A stretch of 64,000 nucleotides of DNA from Chrysemys picta bellii (lineage: Eukaryota > Chordata > Testudines > Emydidae): NCBI RefSeq assembly GCF_011386835.1, contig NC_088800.1, positions 16,020,572 through 16,084,571 on the forward strand. Direction: 5' to 3'. The notes below the pieces were generated by a model. That model ran no database searches and was not told where the DNA came from. It was given only the letters and a program-made list of their open reading frames with translations. The position numbers were made by a program, and so were the translations under genes. Positions 57,153 through 64,000 of this stretch are shown here, piece by piece. Position 1 is the stretch's first letter. Each line of letters begins with the position of its first letter.

Positions 57153-60100
57153 TAAGAGTCTTTGTTGCAAACTCAGCCACATATTTCCCACTCCAATTCC
57201 CTGCAGATTCACTGCTGGTATAAGCAAGTATAATTCCACTGACTCTTTCGGAATAGGGTTCATTTACAACAGGAAAGAATTTAGCCGTTTGTCACCAAGC
57301 TGCAAGAAAGTACTTTCCAAGGGTTTCCTCTCCTGGGTGAAAATACCATGAAATCCTGTTATTGGGCAGGTCGCATGCAGCACATACCGGCTCAAGCCGA
57401 TGTGTTTCAGTGGATTTTAAATGTGTATCAATATTTTTCCTCCCCAAATGTTCCTTGTTTTCAAATGTTACTCACTACAAATTCAGTCCAAAGTAAACAA
57501 TTGCAGGGGCTTAGGCATCTATACCATAGTGCTGCAGTGTCATTAGGACAGGCTACATTACATAGTGCCCTGCGAGCCAATGGTTAAGCTCAGCACCCCT
57601 CTTACACAGCTGACCAGGGAAGGGACATCAAAATGGCTGCCTGGCAAAGGTTGGCCTCCAAACTTAGCGGTCATAGGACCTCTTGGGACAGAATTAGCTC
57701 CCTCATGATTTCCAGAGAGGGTCTACAGGGAACAGCGAGTGGCCACTCCCCTGCTCTAACTCCAATCCCCCCCTCCACTGCTCCTTGTGTGTGAACCCCT
57801 ATATTGTCTAGGGAAAGGGGGATGGTACTAATTACTCCCACCCCAGCATAGGGAGGAGGAGCAGCTCTGCCTACAGCTGCGGCCTTCCATGTCCCTTTAT
57901 GCAGGAACACTCCAGCCCATACTTATGAACACTTAGAGCCCATTATCTGTGAGATCTCCTCTACGTATCTGGTGAACAGGCCATCTGGAAGTGGTTGTAT
58001 AAAATGATGATCGAACCCCATCACTGCTGTTGTTTGAGAAAGGCAGGTAGGCTTAGAAATGCCAGTGGTTCCACAGCTCACAAACATATTGTTTTATTCA
58101 ATTGCTCTTGCGCGTTGAAACGTTAAAGGCCCACCATTGGAATGGGTTCCCTGATCTTCTCCCCTTGTTAAGCCTGTGAAGCCAGACCATCGTGCAAATA
58201 TTAATTTTTTTTTACCAAAGCTTTCAGGACTTCACACATTCTCGGTGGGACCATTTCAGAGGCAAGGATTTGTAGCTGCCCGTTATGTGCTGTGAAGCTT
58301 CTGTTTCTTTTACAGTTATTAAAGAGCAGACAGATTTACTCAGGGAATTCTAGAAGTCCTGCCGCCGTAATCCTGCTAGTGTAAAACAAAGTGGTCATAG
58401 CTGCAGGTTTCATTGGTGCCAAATTGATTTTGCTAAATGAAACTAGGGGAACAAAAAAGAATCTCTTTGTACCATGAAATTATTTTAGATGATACATTAA
58501 CTGAGTTGCACTGGCCTAGCATCCTTGTCCACATACCTCCCCCCTTATGCAATAGGGTTAAAATTGCAAAGGATCAAGGTACAAAGGGCCAGATCTTCAA
58601 AGATGGGTGCAGCAGTTGCACTAGGACAAGCACGTGCATGCAACTGGCCACTTGTTAGTGCAGACAAGGTGCTTACATGGGCGAGCTACATGCACAAAGG
58701 TGGATTTTGCAGGGGCAGTGAGAACAACTGTGCCCCAGTTCACCCCAGCTTTGAAAATCTGGCCCACAAAATACCATGTCCCTTGGAAATTGCCCCCATA
58801 ATTCTACCATGGGGACACCTCTCTTTGGGCTAGATTGTCACAGCCCTTACTCACAAGTACAGGGGTTACAGGGGAATTAGTTCCCTCTGACTCCCCTAGC
58901 TTGGCCCTGCTCAGATTGTGACTCCAGAATGGTGAGGAGAGCACTGGCTACTTGTCTGACACACTGGGCTGTGAGCAAGCTGGAAGAGAAGGATGTAGAC
59001 AACTGCGGGGACAGTGGGAGGGGCTCCCATTTGCCAGACATAGTAGCTGTGGGAAGTGAAGTTGCTCCATGAAAGGCGTGAAGTAACCTACTCTTCTCTT
59101 GGACCAAAGAGGCAGGGAATTGTGACTCAGTCTCTGGTCTACTTGCCACCTCTTACTCAGGGTAGAGGATAAAGTTACAATCTAGTCCTTTATAGCCCAA
59201 TGAACAATTCAGACAGTAGAGACCAGCAGAATGGATTGTGAAGACCAGAAGAGAACCAGAACTGCCTTATTTTTAAAAAAACAACAAAAACAAGTTCTGT
59301 GTTGAGGCCATTTATTGTATTAGATAAACACATTCACTACAAGATGAGTAGGTTTTCTGATTGTAAGTAGAGAATAATTATTTAAAATACAATGAAGTAG
59401 CCGAGGCACTTGTTACATGCAGTTTAAATTGTTATCTATGCTCAACGCTGCAGCTGTTTCTAACACAAAACTTCCATTGACTTCAAGGGAAGTTCCATGA
59501 TGTTGGGATTGCAGGATCAGGATTATGTGTGCAAGACAGTAATGGGTGCTGATTAAAGGACAGGAGAGAAATTGCCAAGTGGACACTCAGAAGGCAAGAA
59601 ATAAGGAGTGTTTTTGCTTTTGGCACAGAAGTTAGAATTGCCTTTTACTGATAGCCCCAAAGAAACCTGGGGGGTTATGCGAGTGAGGTGGCAGCAGACT
59701 GGGATGCAGAAATCAGGTCTTGTTTGCATGGTCAATGAAGAAATGAAATAGTCATGTGTAGATATGAACTTCAAATGGAAAGGTCTTAGATGACTGGGTA
59801 GATGCTGATGGAAATCCTCATGAGCATGAGGAATTCTCCTTTTACCAACAGAAGGATGAATCAAGTGAGGTTACAGCTGAAACAGAAATGCATTATTAGT
59901 AGAAAATAGAAATACCCATAGGTAGCTTCCCTTGTATTGAATTCCCAAACAGCAACTCTAAGGTGGTTACGTGTTTTGCTGGATTGGGGTCCTATTGGTG
60001 ACCCTACAGTAAGCCGAAGTGTCATGGGTGCAGATAAACATTCACCAGTGTGTTCACACTGAAAATGGCTATCGCAAGCCTCATTTGCACTGTCGATTGG

Positions 60101-60955
60101 CCGAGCAGTTTTGCGCAGATGACTCGCGAACAAAAAAGTGACTCTTGCCAATCATGGGACTGATTCTGTTCCCCTTACTCCTGTTGGACTCTGCAAGTAG
60201 TCCCAGTAAACTCAATGTAAGATACTATTCAACGTGACTACAGCTGACAAAATTGAGCCACCCAGTCAGGGAGCAGAAACAATACCGTGTGACCTAGGCA
60301 ATAATTCATATAGTGTAAAGAGATACTCATAGTTCCCTAGCCAGGAACAAAATAGACGACCATTTGTTTGCACACACTATGTTGAATAACGTTCCCATTG
60401 TAAAAATCCACAACCAGTTTGAGGATAACTGGCCAACAGAAACAAGAGCTAACTTGTCAGCTAAATTACTGGCAATGGGTAATTCAACCAGGTCAGGTAG
60501 CTGGGCAGAGAGCTGCACTATCCAGGTAGGTCCTAGTATTTATAGTAAACTCCTTTCTCCCAAACGAACACCAGAAATGAACTGAGGGTGAAATTCATCT
60601 CTGTGCAGAAGTTCTTCACAATGCTCTCCACACCTCTTAGAGCCAGATTTGGATGCCCTTAATCATGTGGAATAGCATCTTACTCCACAAAGAATCCCTC
60701 TGAAACCAATGGGATGATTAATGGAGCAAGGTGCTAACAACCAGGAGTAAGAACAGCAGAATCTGGTCCTTAAGGCAGGGGCTAAATGGTGCAGAGTACC
60801 TTCTGGGGTTCCTCTGAAATGGGGGGAATTTAACCTACCCTATAATGAGTCTCCACCACTGCCTTTATTCCAACTTCACAATACTTTGTATCTCTATGTA
60901 GTGCTTCTTATTTACGGCTCTCCAAGTGCTTTGCTGATCTTGATTAAGCTTCAGA
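57153..60955. other. Intergenic, no gene seen
   Basis: No supported gene. It holds partial GGGCCAGATCTT..AATCTGGCCC palindromic-repeat copies (58580-58770, and about 60640-60770). Confidence 0.45.
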
Positions 60956-60959
60956 GCAC

Positions 60960-61125
60960 AGTGGGAGGCAGGCAAATATTACTGTGGCTCAGTTTACAGA
61001 TGAGTAAAGTGAGGCATAGAGAAATGAAGCAACTTGTCTGGTCATGTAACACATCTGCGACAGAGCTGAGACTAGAAACCAAGGAACCTTGATTCCTAAT
61101 TCCTTGCTCCAACCATTGGATATTC
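60960..61125 (-). repeat. MIR-like SINE
   Basis: Contains TTTACAGATGAGTAAAGTGA, GGCATAGAGAAATGAAGCAA, AACACATCTGCGACAGAGCT and a CTTGCTCCAACCATTGGA end, a good reversed MIR 3' half. Confidence 0.75.
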
Positions 61126-61129
61126 CCTT

Positions 61130-62584
61130 CCTATACAATGCACCCTACCACAACCTTATCAGGGAAAGGCACCTAGCAGCATGGTAACGGAGTTGGAAAT
61201 ATAGGGGGCAAATAGCTAAATACCCCCCTCTGTGTGTGGATACCTCTAAGTTTGGTGGAAACTGGTTCCTCACGGATGCACCCATGACAGCTCTAGTTGA
61301 AACCTAGCATCTGCAGCATGACTCCTGTAGGGTAAACTCCTTATTACTCCAGTAGTTCCTTGGACTTCCTTGAGCAAAACCTGTCGTCACTTCAGGAAGG
61401 CAGCTGTGGGTGAATTTTTGCAACAGAGACAGAATTGAAAGTCTTCAGGGAATAAAGAACCTGGGCTTTATTTTTCAGAGGGAATTCCTTTCCCTCCAAA
61501 CCTCAAAGCTGCACACTATAGTCTGGGTGCTCTTTGAATCCCTTTCTCCTCCTTATCTGAAATAATTAGTGAATGGTTAAGGGGGGAAATTGGGAAGATA
61601 TTTATATTACAATGTTGTGAAAAGTTCTTCTATTAAAGGTACTTAATTTCGCCACAGCAGAATGCATGTTATAAGTTGTTGCTAAATACTCTTCTTTCTT
61701 ACTGACCAGTAGAAAAATATAACCCCATCTTATCTAGAGTAGCTAGTTCTGAGTTACGTCTCTTCTTCTCTTGCCTTTTCCTTTAATCTTGTGCAACCCA
61801 GATGGGTAGGAGCAAGGCTGACTCTTAACTGTAAATAAAAGAGGGGAGCAATTGTACATCTGCTCATTTGAAAATCATCACAAGTTTTGTGTATTTCATA
61901 ATCCTGACCCTTGGAAGTACATTTCCAAAATACTGCAGGGGAAAGCGTGTGCCTAGAACTCAGTTAGCCAAGAATAAGTTTGTGCACACCTCTCTACTCC
62001 ACCGTATGTGCCTTTTTAGTACTTACATTCACTGCCATCCCAGGGGCAGAAACTCCCAGGAGACTTTGCACACCAATAAGGTGTGGCATTTTTCATAGCC
62101 TTAGAGTTTGCACACCTATAAGGTGTGGCATTTTCATAGCCTTAAGAACCACACAAAAATAACTGACAAACATATTGTAAGCAACCCATTGTCAAAGAAA
62201 GATCAAATGCCCTTATTGCTTTTCCAAGTACTGATAGCTATCCATCCCCTTATTTATTGGAAACAATATAGACAATATTCCTTAAGGAAAAAGAATGCCA
62301 GGTTGAGGTTTATATTAGAAGCTTTAAGGGAGCCTTATTGCCTAGAAAGCTTTTGTGCTATTCAAGTTACAATCATAATTTCTCTTGTTAATATGTGAAG
62401 GTTATAACAGAAATAGGCTGTACCATCAGATAGGGACACAATGATGTCTACAACCTGCTATGCAAGAAAATTTAACCAATATGCTGTATTTGCACCCCTC
62501 TGTATCTCGGTTTAATATACATTCACCTTCTCTGAATGAAAAGGCCTTCCAGGTTGTGTGTGAAAGCTTCCCGCAGTGTCCCAT
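61130..62584. other. Intergenic and probable CTXND1 3' UTR
   Basis: No other gene seen. If CTXND1 has a long 3' UTR it runs leftward here; candidate AATAAA signals on the - strand are at 62253-62258 and 61467-61472. TTTGCACACC(A/T)ATAAGGTGTG is repeated at about 62065-62095 and 62107-62137. Confidence 0.4.
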
Positions 62585-62818
<234 letters not shown>

Positions 62819-62826
62819 CTGCAAAA

Positions 62827-64000
62827 CAACCATGCTATCAAACAGCAGGACCATTGAGATGCATCACGAAGCATGGGGAAAATAGCATTTTGTTGTCAAC
62901 GGCAAAACTCCCATTGACTTCAATGGGCAGGATTGCAACCTGGTGGGTAAGCGAGGCTGGAAATGTTATGGGACAGCAGGCAAAGAGGGAGATAGAACCC
63001 AGGTCTGGCTCTTCTGTGGCGATGCCCATGTTTGTTAATTTAGCTCATTACTGTTTGTTCCTGAGAGGCTAGTAAAGAGGGGCTGTTTTTATTGTTTTAC
63101 AAGGAAAACAGTGTTAAAGGGGCACCATCAACGTGAAATCTAATCCATTGTTTGCTGTTAAAAAAATAAAAATCCAATTGCCACACCTGCCCCTACAGCC
63201 TCCTGTTTTTAAAATAGTTTATTCTTCACTGTTACTCTGTAGAAGACCCAGACAAATGTTAGGGAAACCGTCTATAGTCACAGTGCTGTCACTCGCGCAA
63301 AGCAAACAAAGGGAAAAATAGTAAAAAAACAAACATTTTTTCCTATACATTTCTCTTTCCGCTGCAGCAATTTTAGGAGTTACTGGCAGTGATGGCAGTA
63401 GTGCCAGTTCATACTTTCCAGGGGGGCAGTGTGACTTTTAAACTCAAGGTGCATCACCAGCCACGCTGCTCAGAACGGTGTGATTAGTGCAGGGTTGACG
63501 CACTCTCTCATCTAAGAGACTCTCCGCCCCCATTAGCTACATTTGTGAGGAAAGTGGGCTTGAGCACAGAACAGTGTTTGCTGGCCAGTTTCTGTAGCCT
63601 GCAAATTCTTTAGCTCTTAACACAATTAATTATATTGGGACCCTAAAGGAGGGAAACTGACTCGACTTACAGAATGAGCGGTGGGAGAGATTTCCCTTGA
63701 CATCCACCCTTGGTCAGGCTGGTGGGTGAAGGAGGTGAGGGCCTCTGCTGGAAAAGAACAAGAACACTGATTCATTCTTTAAACATCTTCTGCAACTTCA
63801 GAGCTAGTCATCAATTAGGCATAAACAGTTCCTTATTGTTCAATAACATTCAAACACACTTCTACTGGGGGAAAGAAATTGGGGCTAGAATAAGCGACAT
63901 CAAAGGGGGGGTTGGGTGGGAACCAGGCACTAATGCAGTGAAGTATGCCTACAAACAGGCCCTGCTTACATTCAAAAGTTTTACCGCCGAAAGTTCTGCC
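62827..64000. other. Probable CTXND1 intron, nothing else seen
   Basis: No gene found. It holds a partial copy of the short palindromic repeat with CAAAACTCCCATTGACTTCA (62895-62940). Confidence 0.4.

Overview
The window looks like about 64 kb of a vertebrate nuclear genome, most likely a cryptodiran (hidden-necked) turtle. The evidence is a complete amniote FAH gene, several CR1 LINE copies, a tRNA-derived SINE with a CR1-type tail resembling the turtle CryI family, MIR-like SINEs, many hAT and Tigger-like elements, and a DIRS retrotransposon. The species call is inference. No database search was run, so family names rest on motifs, termini and target-site duplications (TSDs) read by eye.

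Genes. FAH (fumarylacetoacetase, last step of tyrosine breakdown) runs on the + strand from the start codon at 882 to the stop at 37473-37475. All 14 coding exons are recognisable. They add up to 1260 nt (419 codons plus stop), keep every splice phase of the mammalian gene and keep all the catalytic and metal-binding residues I could check. CTXND1, a 59-residue single-pass membrane micropeptide of the cortexin family, lies on the - strand in one coding exon at 62585-62764. The two genes face each other tail to tail. No other host gene could be supported.

Mobile elements make up most of the rest. (1) FAH intron 1 holds an apparently intact 6.2 kb DIRS-type tyrosine-recombinase retrotransposon (about 2256-8499). 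It has inverted terminal repeats, an internal complementary region that spells out the circle junction, and three long open frames: gag-like, RT/RNase H and tyrosine recombinase. (2) Other FAH introns carry MIR-like, CR1, CryI-like, Tigger-like, hAT and MITE copies, plus a Penelope-like fragment with a mutated hammerhead-like core at 36753-36780. (3) Between the genes, 42.5-43.2 kb has two hAT elements side by side, bracketed by three copies of the same 8-bp target. The 45.8-54.0 kb segment is a nested stack: an LTR interrupted by a 6 kb hAT unit with perfect TSDs, which itself contains a 4.6 kb R2-superfamily LINE, and the same LTR interrupted again by an antisense solo LTR with a perfect 5-bp TSD. 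Then 54.8-56.1 kb is another hAT-type element, inserted into an older CR1 copy and carrying 90-bp C-rich tandem repeats.

The most interesting items are the coding-intact DIRS, the R2-superfamily LINE that sits outside rDNA and is broken by a single visible frameshift, the hammerhead-like core, and the nested insertions, whose TSDs let their order be read directly.
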